This document shows, piece after piece, positions 53,446-64,000 of a stretch of DNA of 64,000 nucleotides. The position numbers and the translations under genes are program-made. Source of the DNA: Tetradesmus obliquus (Eukaryota; Chlorophyta; Chlorophyceae; Sphaeropleales; Scenedesmaceae); NCBI GenBank assembly GCA_030272155.1, contig CP126204.1:4703501-4767500 (forward strand). The letters run 5' to 3'. The notes under the pieces are model-generated. The model was not told the DNA's origin and made no database searches. It saw only the letters and a list, made by a program, of their open reading frames with translations. How positions within the stretch are numbered: position 1 is the stretch's first letter; each line of letters begins with the position of its first letter.

Positions 53446-56400
53446 CGTCTTGAGCAGATGTCCTGCGCATGCTTGCATCTGAAGCTGCTGCTGCTGCTGC
53501 TGCTGCCGCAGAAGCTGGGCTACAGCGTGCACGAGGCCAAGGCGGTGCCGCTGGAGGGGGCTGGGTCCCTGGCAGGGCTGGAGCGTGTCTGTGAGGGCCA
53601 GCAGGCCCGGCAACAGGCGCAGGTGCGTGGCCTGCTGGCAGCCGGCAGCCTGGCTGTGCAAGCATATGTTGAGTCTAGCTTGGATGCTCAAGCCAGACCG
53701 CAAATGATCCAGTGTTTGCAGAGCACATGTGGGGCGCATGGCCGGTGTTAGGCCTGCAGCTGTTGTTGACAATTTAGATCAAAACAGCCGGTGTGTGCGT
53801 GCTGGCTGCGCTGTGCTGTGCCTGCAGGCGTCCGCCAACGAGGCTGCCTGCAAGCAGCTGGAGCGCACGCTGCAGGACATCACCGCCAAGCTGGTGGCAG
53901 ATAGGCAGGAGCACGCAGACAAGGTGCGGCGGCCACTGAAGGCAGTAACTTGTTGCTGTTGGACTGTGCTGTGCAGCATGGCGGTGGGTGACAGGCGGCT
54001 GCGTCAGACAGGCTGCGGCATGCAGTGAGCCGGCTGCTGGCGGTAGGGGTGAATGCGTTGGTTGATGTGTAGTAGCGTTGTGTGGCTGCAGGGCGTGCCC
54101 AGCAGGGCCTCACAAAGCAGCTGCATGGTGCATTGGAGATCCTCACAACACATGCAAATGCAGCCTATCATGCTGACAGTGTAGGGCTCATGTGCAGCTC
54201 ATGCCATGGAAGTTGATGTCGTGTCATTTGGCGTGTTGAAACTGTGTGTGCTGCTGTCGCTGCCGCAGGTAGAGCATCTTACAGAGCAGTTGTGTGTCTG
54301 GAAGGACCGCGCGCGGCGGCTGGATGCGGAGCTGCGGCAGCAGCAGCAGGCGCAGCAGCAGGCCAGCCAGCAGCTTCAGGAGCTGCAGGCGCAGCACCAG
54401 GTGCGGCTCCAGTGCTGGCATGGTAGCGTCACCAGCACTGCTTGGCTGAATGCAAAAATCACGATGTGTCTTTGTTGGCCTCCTGTCACTGGGATGGGCT
54501 GTAGATGACTATCCTTCTCTCCAGCAGCATGTGCCTGTGCATCCGGCTGTCATTTGTGGGCGTTTTGATTCCATGTGCCAGGTTGTGTGTGTTGGCGCTC
54601 CCCACTCCGCCTGCCCCTGCTTGCCATGCGCACAAAACACAATTGTGCTTCCTGCTGGCCTGCACATGCTGCTGCTGCTGCTGCTGCTGCAGCGTGACGA
54701 GTCTGAGCTGGGGTCGGCCTACCAGGAGGTGGCAGCACTGCAGCAGCAGCTAGCGGAGCAGCAGCAGCATGCGCTGCAGCAGCGCCAGGCGATGCAGGAC
54801 GCGCTGGCCAGGTGGGGTGGCTGCTGCAGGGGTGGCAGCCGCCTGCGGCAGCACGAGTGTCGGCTGTGGCAGTGATGCATCCTCAGCAGCATTTGGGCCT
54901 GGCTGTTGTGGCTGCCTAAGATGCTTTGTGTAGCATGCATGGCACCAACAGGATATGCGCGATTCACATCCCCAGCATGGCAAGCCACAGCCATATGCAA
55001 ACTCTCTGTGAACAGCGCAACAACGGTCCTGATCTTGCATGTAAGTGTGCTGCTGGGACACTTGTTTTCTGCTGCTGCTCCTGCTGCCAGGGAGCTTGCT
55101 GCGCGTGATGCGGAGCTGGCTGAGGCGGCGGCTGCGCAGCAGGCGCGGCTGGAGCAGCAGGCGCTGCGGCACGCCAAGGAGAGCCGGCAGTGGGTGAGGG
55201 ACATGGGGCTGGCGCCGGGGACTCACCGGATGTGTGCAGAGGGCTGCGTTTGCATGGTACTCAATGGACTAGCTTGCTTTGCAGACGCACTTGCTGCTGC
55301 GCATATGTGTGGCCAGCCAGCTTGACAGCCATCATGTGTTGGCTGCATTGCCGTGCTGCCCGCTCTTGTTGCTGCTGCTGCCTCCTGGTCTGCCAGGCTG
55401 AGGTGCGCAGCCGGCTGGAGCACCACCTCCATGGCAAGGACGACGACATCGCGGCGCTGAGCGGGCAGGTCACGCGCCTGGACCACGCGCTCAAGGTGGG
55501 TGGCGGGTGTTGGTGTGCAGCTGGCTGGCTGTTCTGCAGTGGGAAGTGATAAGGGAGTGGCTGCTGTATGATGCTGCCACACTGCCGGTGAAGACTAACC
55601 GCCTACAGCCATGGCACTGGCTCTTGAACAGGATGCAGATATGTGCAGGTGCCTAGTAGGTACATGTTCCCCATCTCAGCTTGTGTCCATGGGCTGACTG
55701 CTTCTGGCGTTGGTGATGTTGCTGTGCCTGCCGCCTGGGCTCCTGTGTGCCTGCTGCAGCAAGTGCAGCGGCTGATGGGCGGCAACAGCAGGCGGCAGCA
55801 GCTGGACCGCGCCTCGCTGGACGCGGTGTCCATCCAGCAGCTGCAGGCCGCGGTGGCGCAGTTTGCGCAGGGCGAGGTGATGCTGCCGCCGCCCTCGCCC
55901 GGCTACAGGTGGGTTGGTGCTGCTGGGCTACACGGCTGCAGCAGAGGTATTGCTGGTTTGAGGTGGCTGTGCTGTGCAGATAACGAAGTTGCATTGAGGC
56001 CCTTGAAGCTTTGCTTGGTCTTGGCATGGCGATTGGTAATGGCAGTCTGGGGCAAAAGGGTGCACTGCATGTTTGTGTTGATGTGACCAACATAAGTCAA
56101 GTGCGATGGCTTGAGGTGCAGGTAATGGGCGACGTGGTGCTTGTTATGCATTGTGTGCATGCTGCAACCTGGCTGGCAGCCGTGTGGAAGGCTGGCTGCC
56201 GCACTTGTTAGCACTGCTGATGGATGTCCTGCAAGCGCTGCTGCCGCCGTGACTGCTGCTGCAAGACCTACCACTGCGTTTGTGCTAGCTTCTGCTACTG
56301 ATGTGCTTTCCTGCTTGTTTTCTTTTGCTGCTGCAGCTCACTGCACGAGTCGCGTGCACTGCATGCACTGCTGGTCAGCAGCCAGGCCAGCGATGGCAGC

Positions 56401-57721
56401 GCAGCAAGCACCCACGAGCAGGACGCAGTGCCGCAGCTGACGCTGCCGCTGCAGGACGCGCCCCACCACAGCAGCCAGCAGCAGCAGCACCGGCGGCCGC
56501 TCAGTGCGCAGGCCTACTACGGCAGCAGCGGGGGCGACCTGGGCCCAGCAGCTGACCAGAGCCCAGGCGGCAGCATACAGGTGCGGCAGCTGCAGCAGAG
56601 CATGCCTTGTGCTGCCGGCTGGCACGCGCTCTGGATGTGTGGCAAGATATGCCGCAAAAGGATTATCTTCTGCTGACGCCCCCGTATGATGTGCTGCTGC
56701 GTGGCGTTCTGGTGTGCCGTGGATGAAGAGCCTGGCGGCTAAGCTGTCTGTACTTGTGTCTCTTTGTGCTTTTGTGTTGCAATGCTGCTTGATATGCAGG
56801 AGTCGCCTCGCCCAGCGCTGGGCTCTGTGGGTGCGCTGACCAGCACCTGCGAGGCGCACGACTCGCCCCTGCTCAAGCTGGCAGCAAGCGCCAGCGCATC
56901 AAGCACTGGTGCTCTGCTGAGGGGCAGCCAGCAGCAGCAGCGTGTAGGCGCGCTGGGCAGCAGCAGGGTGGGCGGCATGAGCCAGCGCAGCAGGTGAGGC
57001 GCGCCATGTGATGTGTGCAGCCGTGATGACTGCTGACAGACGCCATCCACCAGCTACAAGGGGAGCACTGCACAGCTTCCTGAGCAACAGGAGGTCATGC
57101 AGCAGGAGCTTGTGTGCACATGTGCTGATACCCACTTGCTGTGCGCGTGTGGCAGGCGCTCAGGCAAAGCTTGTACTGTGTCACGTTGTTGATTGCCGCA
57201 GGCCGCCTGTGCCTACTTCCAGCAGTACGTCTGCTGGCGCCAACTGGCTGGCGGCAGCTGCAGCTGCAGGCAAGGAAGCGGCAGGCAGCAGCAGCTGGGC
57301 GGGAAGCTCAGGTGGGCAAGGGCAGGGGGCTGTGCTGGCTGCACCAGTAGTGGGGCCACCGTTGCTTGTGGCTGGCAGCTTGTCCGTTGCCAGCAATTGG
57401 CCTGTCATGGAAGCTGACCCAGCCGGCTGCAAAGCAGCTTGCAGGAGCTCAGCTCAGCTCACAAAAAGTGACGGCTACTCGCGCTGCTCGCCGTTCAACC
57501 TGTCACTGCATCGCCCTGCAGGCACTCCTGGACGGCATGGCATGCGCACTGGCAGCAACAGCAGCAGCGTCGGCGGCAGCCGCATCGCTGCGCCGGGTGC
57601 TGCAGACGAGGCGGTGCTGCCAGCTGGCGGCGTGTGGGGCATGGCTGATGTGGGCGCCAGCGGCGGCAGCAGGCGGGCAGCCAGCTCGGCAGCCAGCGAG
57701 GAGCATGCCGGAGGGTGAGGC

Positions 57722-57759
<38 letters not shown>

Positions 57760-58248
57760 GAGTCTGGTGTGGGGTTGTGCGCAGCTCCTCAACACATGCT
57801 GCATGCTGCTGCTGGTGCTGCTGCAGGCATTGCAAAGCAGTCCCAATTTAAGCAATTGGCATGCCTTATGTCAGTCGTCCTCGACGCATCCCCTGCAAGC
57901 TGTACCTGTATCTGCAACACAAGAGCAGAGCACACCCTTATAATCATACATGTATGGAACGTTTGTTGGTTCCCTCCTGTGACGGCGCTGCTCTGCTTGC
58001 TTTGGCTGCACTGCTGCTCTGCAGCCACCGATACTCCTGCTCAGACCTGTCAGACGCAGACAGCGGCAGCACCGCAGGCGGCGACGCTGACGCAGACGCC
58101 ACCAGCAGCAGCCAGCAGCAGGGGCCTGCTGGCAGGAGTGAGGCACGGCAGCACAGGCGCAGGAGTAAGGCTGCTGCAGGCCAGCAGCAGGATGATGCAG
58201 CAGATGCGTCAGCCATTGGTGATGCTGATGCAGACACAGCCAGGTACC

Positions 58249-58285
<37 letters not shown>

Positions 58286-58947
58286 CGATGATGATGATGA
58301 TGATGAGGATGATATGGATGCTATCCACAGCCTGGGGCAAAGCATGGAGGAGGACGTGCTGCGGCAGCAACTGCGCATCAGCAGCCAGCAGCTGCAGAAG
58401 CAGCAGCGCGGCGAGGCGGCCAGCAGCAGCCCGCGGCTGTCTCCTCGCGTGGCGCTGGCGATGCGCGCAGCGGCAGCAGCGGCGACAATAGCAGCCAGCG
58501 GTGCGGCGCGGCGCAGCAGCGGCAGCGGCCTGCTGCCAGTGAGGGAGGAGGAGCAGCATGGCGAGGTGCAGGTGGGTGGCCTTCGCTGCGCGCAGCAGCA
58601 GGGCAGGGGGAGGGGGGAGGGAGTGTGTATTGCGGAAGGGTCGGTGCAGCTGGATCACACTGACACGCCGGGGTGATGAAGGAACTGATGGCACTGGGGG
58701 CCATGCAAGCAGACTAGCAACACACCTTGTTGTGTGCGTGGCTGCTTTATCAGTACGAGGGGACCGTACAGTGTTCACCGTGCTGGCTGCTGTGCGCATC
58801 ACGTGCTGCTGCCGTCACTCTGCCACTCTTGTTGCAACAGTCTCACGTGCGTTGTTTTGTGTCTTGCTGCTTTCTGTTTGACCTCCTTTGCAGGCAAACA
58901 CTACATGTGCGCCTGCCACACAAGCAGCTGCTGCAACAGCGTTGTGA
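53446..58947 (+). CDS. Coiled-coil protein with Ser-rich and poly-Asp C-terminal region
   Basis: Exons with matching phase: 53512-53622 (or from an ATG at 53446), 53828-53923, 54269-54400, 54693-54811, 55091-55193, 55397-55495, 55760-55908, 56337-56580, 56800-56993, 57202-57714, 58025-58571 and 58894-58947. One further exon near 54093 is possible. Exons 1-7 are nearly pure heptad coiled coil (for example LEHHLHGKDDDIAALSGQVT). The later exons are Ser/Ala/Gly/Gln-rich, and the eleventh has an 18-residue poly-Asp run from a GAT tract, followed by more helix (DVLRQQLRISSQQLQKQQ). It ends ...TQAAAATAL. No enzymatic domain is visible. Likely a structural or tethering protein (centrosomal, ciliary or Golgi) by composition only. 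The true start is uncertain. Confidence 0.6.
57720..57756. repeat. (CAG)12 tract in an intron
   Basis: About twelve CAG triplets just after the donor at 57715. Confidence 0.9.
58248..58310 (+). repeat. GAT microsatellite encoding poly-Asp
   Basis: About 20 GAT/GAC/GAG triplets read in frame as Asp with one Glu in the coiled-coil protein. It is one of the few simple repeats here that is not CAG/CTG. Confidence 0.92.
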
Positions 58948-59883
58948 TGAGACCAGTGCATCCGCTGCCTGTGAGGTGCAGCGCGCCATGGCGGCTCTTT
59001 ACGCCTGGCGCTGCTAGATGGCGAGTACTGCATGCGGGCCAGCACCTGGTGTTGACGTCGTTGAAACAGCCGGTAGAGTGGCTGGAATGTACGCTGTGCT
59101 TGGCAGCCGAATAACAGCAAACGCTGCTGGGGCTGACCACGCACGTGCCAGGCATAGGCAGCTGTGTGCGTTGAAAAGCAGACCTGGCCCCACCGTTCAT
59201 GTGCACGCCGGCTTGCGTGCCGAACTGTATTTTACACAGGCGGGGCCAGCACACTGCAGCAGAGTATGGAGATGCTGTGTCTTCTGTGCATTGTCTTTGC
59301 TGATCGTCAAGTCCGCAACAGATGTGTTCATGTGGATATATTGACTTAATGGGGAGCAGCTGACGCTTGCCTAGGCACTGCAGGCAAGCTTGGGCCATGC
59401 TAGCATGCGCGGTCACCCCACCGGGTGCTGTGCAGTCTGCAGTAGGTGGATTGCCACTTCCTACGAAGTAAGAGGTTCTGAACATCTGCTTGGACATGAC
59501 CGAACCTCACTACCACGGCGATACCTGCATGGTTTGTTGCAATTGGCTGGGGGTGCGCTGTGGCAGGGTGGCAGTTGTGATTGTAGTTGTTTGCCAAAAC
59601 GTTGACTGTGAAAGCAACAACTGCCGCACAGATCAGCCCCTATTATGATGATTTCATTGTGTTTTGCAGATCTCGCAGACATCCTCTCCACACACGCCGA
59701 TGACAGACGTGCTTTGACCGCGTGGGGGTTCTATGAGCCACTTGCACCCGTCTAAGTGCCTGCCGCCGTGCACGTACGGACGTCAATCAGACCACTAGAT
59801 CTCAACGTGCTTTGAACAGACGCTGCTGCTTGATTCTGCTGTGTGGTGCTAGCTGTTGCTGACGTTCCAAGCAATCAGACAGC
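58948..59883. other. Intergenic region
   Basis: 936 bp between two plus-strand genes with no recognisable coding or RNA gene. Its right part should contain the peroxiredoxin promoter. Confidence 0.4.
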
Positions 59884-62125
59884 ATGCTGGCTCGTGGAGT
59901 AAGTCGCACATGCGTTAGGTGAGCTCAAGCAGAACGCTAGAGTGCACGCAGGTTCGGTAGCACGCTTTTGCCACCCACCAGTGCCTGTCGCACTGCCAGC
60001 CCTTGTTCGTTTAGGCTCTCTCAACGGCCTGAGCGTTGACACACGTCGCTAAAAAGCTGGAAATGTGCACTGTCCAGCAGCAAGCAAGCTTTTGAGCGAT
60101 CACAGGTGTCACCTCGGCCTTTCCTGGCGCTGTCTGTCTCCCTAGCAGCCTGATCACACACAGCTAGCTCATTGGAGGCACTGGAACAGCAGACTGTATC
60201 ACTGAATAGCGATGCTGCGCCGCTGCTGTGCTGCGCAGGGGCAGCAGCAGGCTGGTGCAGCAGGGCATCTTGGCCCGACCAGCAGCTGCCTCCAGGGCCA
60301 GCAGCGTGCGTGCGTACGCGCTGTCGGTGGGGGACAAGCTGCCGGAAACAAAGTTCCGCTACTTTGACAGCGAGGGTAACATGAAGGAGCTGGGCACTGA
60401 GCAGCTGTGCAAGGGCAAGAAGGTGGTGCTGTTTGCTGTGCCTGGCGCGTTCACGCCCACCTGCAGCATGAAGCACCTGCCGGGCTTCATTGAGAAGGCG
60501 GAGGAGATCAAGGTGGGGCGGCTGGCTGGCTGTCTTGGGAGGGGTGAAAGGTGGCCTGGGATGCAGCGTGCTCCTGCAGCTGTGAAAGAGGCAAGGGAGG
60601 GGAGGGGAACAGGGAAGGTTGTCTGGGGCGCAACAATGAAGGTGGGAGAGTCGGAGGGGCTGCCTCAGCTGCAGCATGGTGGCGGCCTGGGACGTGGCAT
60701 GCTGTGGCAGGCAGTGTTGTCATGCTGATTGCACTACAACACAGCGGTGACGGCAGCAGCAGCAGCGGTGCCAGGCAGCAGGGTATGAGCAGGGATCGCC
60801 TGCTTGCTAGTCTGGCAGGCGAACCAGCAGGGTGTGCTGGACGTACAGCAGTGCATGCTTGCAGGATAAGGATATGCAATGCATGCACAGCAATTGCACA
60901 AGTGAGCTGTACGATGCTGCTGTGGCACAGCAGCTTGCGCCGCCTCTGCACAGAGCCTGCAGCCGCGCTCTGTCCCTTCCTGGCTTGCAGCAAGCCGCCT
61001 CAGCTCCTGCTGGCTCCATGGTCTGCCAGGCTGCTGCCTCCATGCCTGTGTGCACATTCATGTTGCCATGCTCTACTGCCTGGCACCTGCACATACTTGA
61101 TCCGGCGCTTGCCTTGCTGACACACATGTAACCTTCCCTTGCACTGCTGGCTCCCTCCGCAGTCTCGCGGCGTGGACGCCATCGGCTGCGTGAGCGTGAA
61201 CGACGCGTTTGTGATGGACGCGTGGGGCAAAAGCGTGGGCGCGGGCGACAAGGTGCTCATGCTGGCGGACGGCAACGGCCAGTTTGCCAAGGCCCTTGGG
61301 GTGGAGCTGGACCTTGCCGACAAGGGCCTGGGGCTGCGCAGCAGGCGCTACGCGCTGCTGGCCGAGGACCAGGTGGGTTGATTTTGGGGGATGCTGCAGC
61401 TGCTGATGGGGAATGGAACACGGCATTGGTGGGAGTGGTGTGCGAGCTGTTGCATAAGGTTTGGCATCTGTGGCGGTGGCAGTGGCAGCAGATGGCGCTA
61501 CGCGCTGCTGGCTGAGGACCAGGTGGGGGCTGCTGGCAAGTTGGTAGTACACCTGGTAACAAAGGGTGTAATGGAAGGCGGTTAGACTGGTGGTGGATGA
61601 GCATCGTGGACAGCGGCAGTGGCAGGCGCTACGCTGTGCTGGGCGAGGACCAGGTGGGTCAGCTGATGCTTGGGCCGTCTGCTGCTGCTGTTGCTGCTGT
61701 GGAGCAGAACAAAAGTACAGCGGGGTTTGGGGTGGGCTGTTGCGTGGCGGGTTTCAGGGTTGGCTTTTGTGGCGGTGACAGCGAAGCAGATGATGTAATT
61801 TCGTGATGGTGTGGGGCTGGGGCTGCTAGCAACCAGTGAAGGTGTGCTATGCTGCATCTGCACTGCTGGTGGTCCATCGCCATCCAGTGCTGGCGATGAT
61901 GGCTGTGCGTGGCCGCTCATCGTTGCTTGCAGGAACTGCGCACAGCTGGCTCTGAGGTTCTTTATGTTGCTGCTGGGTGATACAAGGCACTCACACCTGT
62001 TGTCGCTGCTGCCGCCGCTGCTGCTGCTGCTGCTGCCGCCTCAGGTGGTCAAGGTGCTCAACCTGGAGGAGGGCGGCGCCTTCACAGTCAGCAGCGCAGA
62101 CGCCATCCTGGAGGCGCTGGCTTGA
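59884..62125 (+). CDS. Type II (PRX5-like) peroxiredoxin, probably chloroplast-targeted
   Basis: Exons 59884-59898 (MLARG, strong GTAAGT donor), 60261-60512, 61163-61372 and 62045-62125 join in phase to 185 residues. The first exon is inferred: no in-frame ATG precedes the conserved part of exon 2, and this 15-nt exon supplies one in phase. The N-terminus ([20 protein letters not shown]) is Arg/Ser/Ala-rich like a transit peptide. The peroxidatic Cys73 is in [14 protein letters not shown]. The resolving Cys98 is in [11 protein letters not shown], 25 residues later as in type II enzymes. It reduces H2O2 and alkyl hydroperoxides using glutaredoxin or thioredoxin. Intron 3 contains two echoes of exon 3's end. 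A TGTAA at 62915-62919 may be the polyadenylation signal. Confidence 0.92.
61488..61530 (+). repeat. First echo of peroxiredoxin exon 3 end
   Basis: The last nine codons (RYALLAEDQ) and the GTGGG donor are repeated 148-155 bp downstream, with one difference in the coding part, a synonymous Ala change. Confidence 0.9.
61618..61658 (+). repeat. Second echo of peroxiredoxin exon 3 end
   Basis: The copy reads RYAVLGEDQ with the GTGGGT donor, about 131 bp after the first echo. One changed codon is synonymous and two are mild replacements. The flanking intron, with a GTGGCGGTG-CAG motif, is also partly repeated but more diverged than the exonic part. Confidence 0.88.
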
Positions 62126-63565
62126 GCAGCAGCAGCAGCTGGTGAAGCTGGCGAGGGTGGCAGCAGCAGGCAGTGATTCAGCAGTCCAGTGACTGGCTGG
62201 CTGACTGCAGCAGCAGGGCGCTGCCAGGCCAGCGGCGCAGACATTGCTGGAGCTTGCAGAGCGCAGTGGCATTGCGGCAGCAGCCAGCGCGGCATGGCAC
62301 CGGCGCAATGCACTGCAGGTTTCTGTCTGCTGGGGGCGATGCCATGCTGATGTGCAGTGACAACTATTCAGAGGGTTGGTCGCGCCAGCAGCATCTGGCC
62401 AGCGCACACCTGTGTCCACTGCATCATGCTGCACACGCTGTCATGCATGGACTGCAGCCAGTCAGCCCGCTGCTGTCGTACTCGTAGTTACAGCAGCAGC
62501 AGCAGCAGCAGTGCGGCGCAGCGCTCTTTGGGGTGATGGAAGTGCCTGTGGTGCACCAACAGGCTGCCCACAGTTGCGTGTGCGGTTTGTGAGTAGGGTT
62601 GGCCATCAGGATAGGCACAGGCCAGTGTGTGTGAACAACATGCCAGTGACGAGTTGTATTCTGGTGCAACCAGCACTTTGGGTGATTTGCATGTGCAGCT
62701 GCGGCAGCAGGTCGGGAGTGACATCACCATGTTTGAATGTTGATCAGGCAGCACAGGGACGGAGTGTGCATCAGCCGCTGGCAGTGGATGGTTGTATTTC
62801 TAGCGACACTGTGACTGCACTATGCCTCATTTTGTATGGCAGATGCGTGCATCATGATATTGTGCTACAGCATAGTAGTACTTGCTATCGCTGACTTGGT
62901 CAAGGCAGGAAAGTTGTAAGCATCACACATTTCAACCGCTGTAGTCCTCCTGTAAGGCGGCTACGCGTGCTGGGGCAATCTGGCTAGGGGTCGATGTCGA
63001 TAACATGGTTATCGACTTGTGAGGCAGAGTTGGTGCTTACATGAGCAGCTGGCTAGTCAGCAACAGCAGCAAAACAAACTCTGGGTAAGGCCGATGGCGA
63101 CGTTAGCTATGGCTTACATGGTAACATGGTTGGCAGGCAGCAGCAAGCACCGGCCATTTGCCTTTATGTAAGTCTCTTGGGTGCATGAGTCAACTCATGC
63201 TGGCTGGTTGACCCGCCCAGCAGATGCCGCTGCATGCGGAGCAAACAGCCACTGACAACATACCCAGTAGGAACAATCAACGCATCAGACTAGGCTTTCA
63301 ACGCAACCACTTTAATTGGGTTGTTGGATCATGCGGTGTCAGCGATCATCCGGGTGCAGGGCGTACTGTCATGTTACTTGTTTTTGAATGAGTGCGCACG
63401 AACGCCGCTTTGAGCGTCTAAGAGTAGGTGACGATAAATGTTTGGTTGTATCTTCACATACTAGGTAGCCCAAAGATAACGAGCTTGAATTGCCACCATA
63501 TTGGACTGGAGCACCACAGCCCACAGTGAATCCACTTGTGTGTTGCCGCAGCTCAATCCCTCGGG
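62126..63565. other. Peroxiredoxin 3' UTR and intergenic region
   Basis: A TGTAA at 62915-62919, 790 nt past the stop, is the best polyadenylation candidate. A perfect 9-bp-arm palindrome (GTCGATAAC-ATG-GTTATCGAC, 62996-63016) follows. No gene is recognised. Confidence 0.5.
62996..63016. repeat. 21-bp inverted repeat
   Basis: Nine-base perfect arms around ATG, in the intergenic region about 80 bp past the candidate polyadenylation signal. It may be an operator-like site or chance. Confidence 0.8.
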
Positions 63566-64000
63566 ATGTTGGCGTTCATTGTTGCAGCGTACCAGCGCTC
63601 AGTGGACCTTGTGCAGCAGTTGCTTGACAGAGGGCAGCCAGTGGCAGCAGCAGATGTGCAGCGCCCCCCACCACTCCACCATGCAGCAGATGCTGAAGGC
63701 TGGACTCCGCTGGCCGATGCAGCCTTAGAAGGAGATGTGGACCGGGTGCGACTGCTGCTTGAGGAGGGGGCACCAGCGGCGGCAACAGATGCTGAAGGCT
63801 GGACGCCACTGCACCTCGCAGCTAGAGCTGGCCATGGCAGTGTGGTGGAACTGCTGCTACAGCATGGCGCCATAGTAGCAGCAGCAACAACAACCGGCAT
63901 CATGCCTCTGCACAAAGCAGCCCAGCATGGTCATGCTGGCGTGGTGCAGCAGCTGCTGGCCGCAGGCGCGCCAGAGGCAGCTGCAGCAGCAGCGCACACC
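63566..64000 (+). CDS. Ankyrin-repeat protein (runs off the window)
   Basis: Open from the ATG at 63566 to the edge (145 codons). Four ankyrin units of about 33 residues are visible: AYQRSVDLVQQLLDRGQPVA, then DAEGWTPLADAALEGDVDRV..LLEEGA, DAEGWTPLHLAARAGHGSVVELLLQHGA and TTGIMPLHKAAQHGHAGVVQQLLAAGA. The TPLH and LLL..GA signatures are intact. Ankyrin arrays mediate protein-protein contacts; any effector domain would lie beyond the window. An acceptor-like CAG precedes the ATG, so an upstream exon is possible. Units two and three share a near-identical start (DAEGWTPL), suggesting recent unit duplication. Confidence 0.85.
   Translation, partial: MLAFIVAAYQRSVDLVQQLLDRGQPVAAADVQRPPPLHHAADAEGWTPLADAALEGDVDRVRLLLEEGAPAAATDAEGWTPLHLAARAGHGSVVELLLQHGAIVAAATTTGIMPLHKAAQHGHAGVVQQLLAAGAPEAAAAAAHT

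Noticed and set aside
58209..58802. Minus-strand ORF with poly-Ile
   Set aside because: It is the antisense of the poly-Asp GAT tract and has no other support.

Overview
The window looks like nuclear DNA of a chlorophyte green alga. It is GC-rich, with gene-dense, intron-rich loci, canonical GT-AG introns (donors mostly GTGAG/GTGGG/GTGCG, acceptors GCAG), CAG/CTG tracts almost everywhere that become poly-Q, poly-A or poly-S in proteins, and TGTAA-type polyadenylation signals downstream of several stops. The protein set (type II peroxiredoxin, class III alcohol dehydrogenase, PRMT3, RING-box protein, Rab5-type VPS9 exchange factor) is ordinary eukaryotic housekeeping. The repeat style suggests a Chlorophyceae/Sphaeropleales-like alga, which is inference only.

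Layout. 1-4455 (-) a coiled-coil protein with a degenerate kinesin-like N-terminus. 4727-6383 (+) a VOC/glyoxalase-fold protein. 7214-10884 (+) a saccharopine-dehydrogenase-like oxidoreductase. 12860-16330 (-) a MYND-finger protein. 16707-21812 a complete-looking CACTA-type DNA transposon (30-bp TIRs starting CACTG, 3-bp CTG target duplication) that carries a JmjC-like gene, a frameshifted transposase tail, a Cys-rich ORF and an Ala/Gln-repeat ORF. 22024-22775 a 26-bp minisatellite of about 29 units, followed by a 927-bp retroposon-like insert with 16-bp target duplications. 25422-29565 (-) class III ADH/GSNOR. 30307-35508 (-) PRMT3. 36297-38033 (+) a RING-box protein. 39080-45481 (+) an unrecognised, internally duplicated protein. 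46540-51309 (-) a VPS9 Rab-GEF. 51713-53111 (+) a small possible beta-trefoil protein. 53446-58947 (+) a coiled-coil/poly-Asp protein. 59884-62125 (+) type II peroxiredoxin. 63566 to the edge (+) an ankyrin-repeat protein. Exon coordinates were worked out by hand from reading frame, splice-site and phase agreement.

The most striking feature is not a gene. In at least seven genes the edge of an exon, together with its splice site, is duplicated in tandem inside the neighbouring intron or past the stop codon ('exon-edge echoes', typically 35-60 nt of exon at 100-170 bp spacing). In several echoes nearly all differences from the parent exon are at synonymous third codon positions. That implies the copies were, or are, selected for the peptide they encode. 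A second notable system is the JmjC-like dioxygenase gene inside the CACTA element. A third is a C-terminal cassette shared in inverted orientation by the convergent neighbours at 39080-45481 and 46540-51309.
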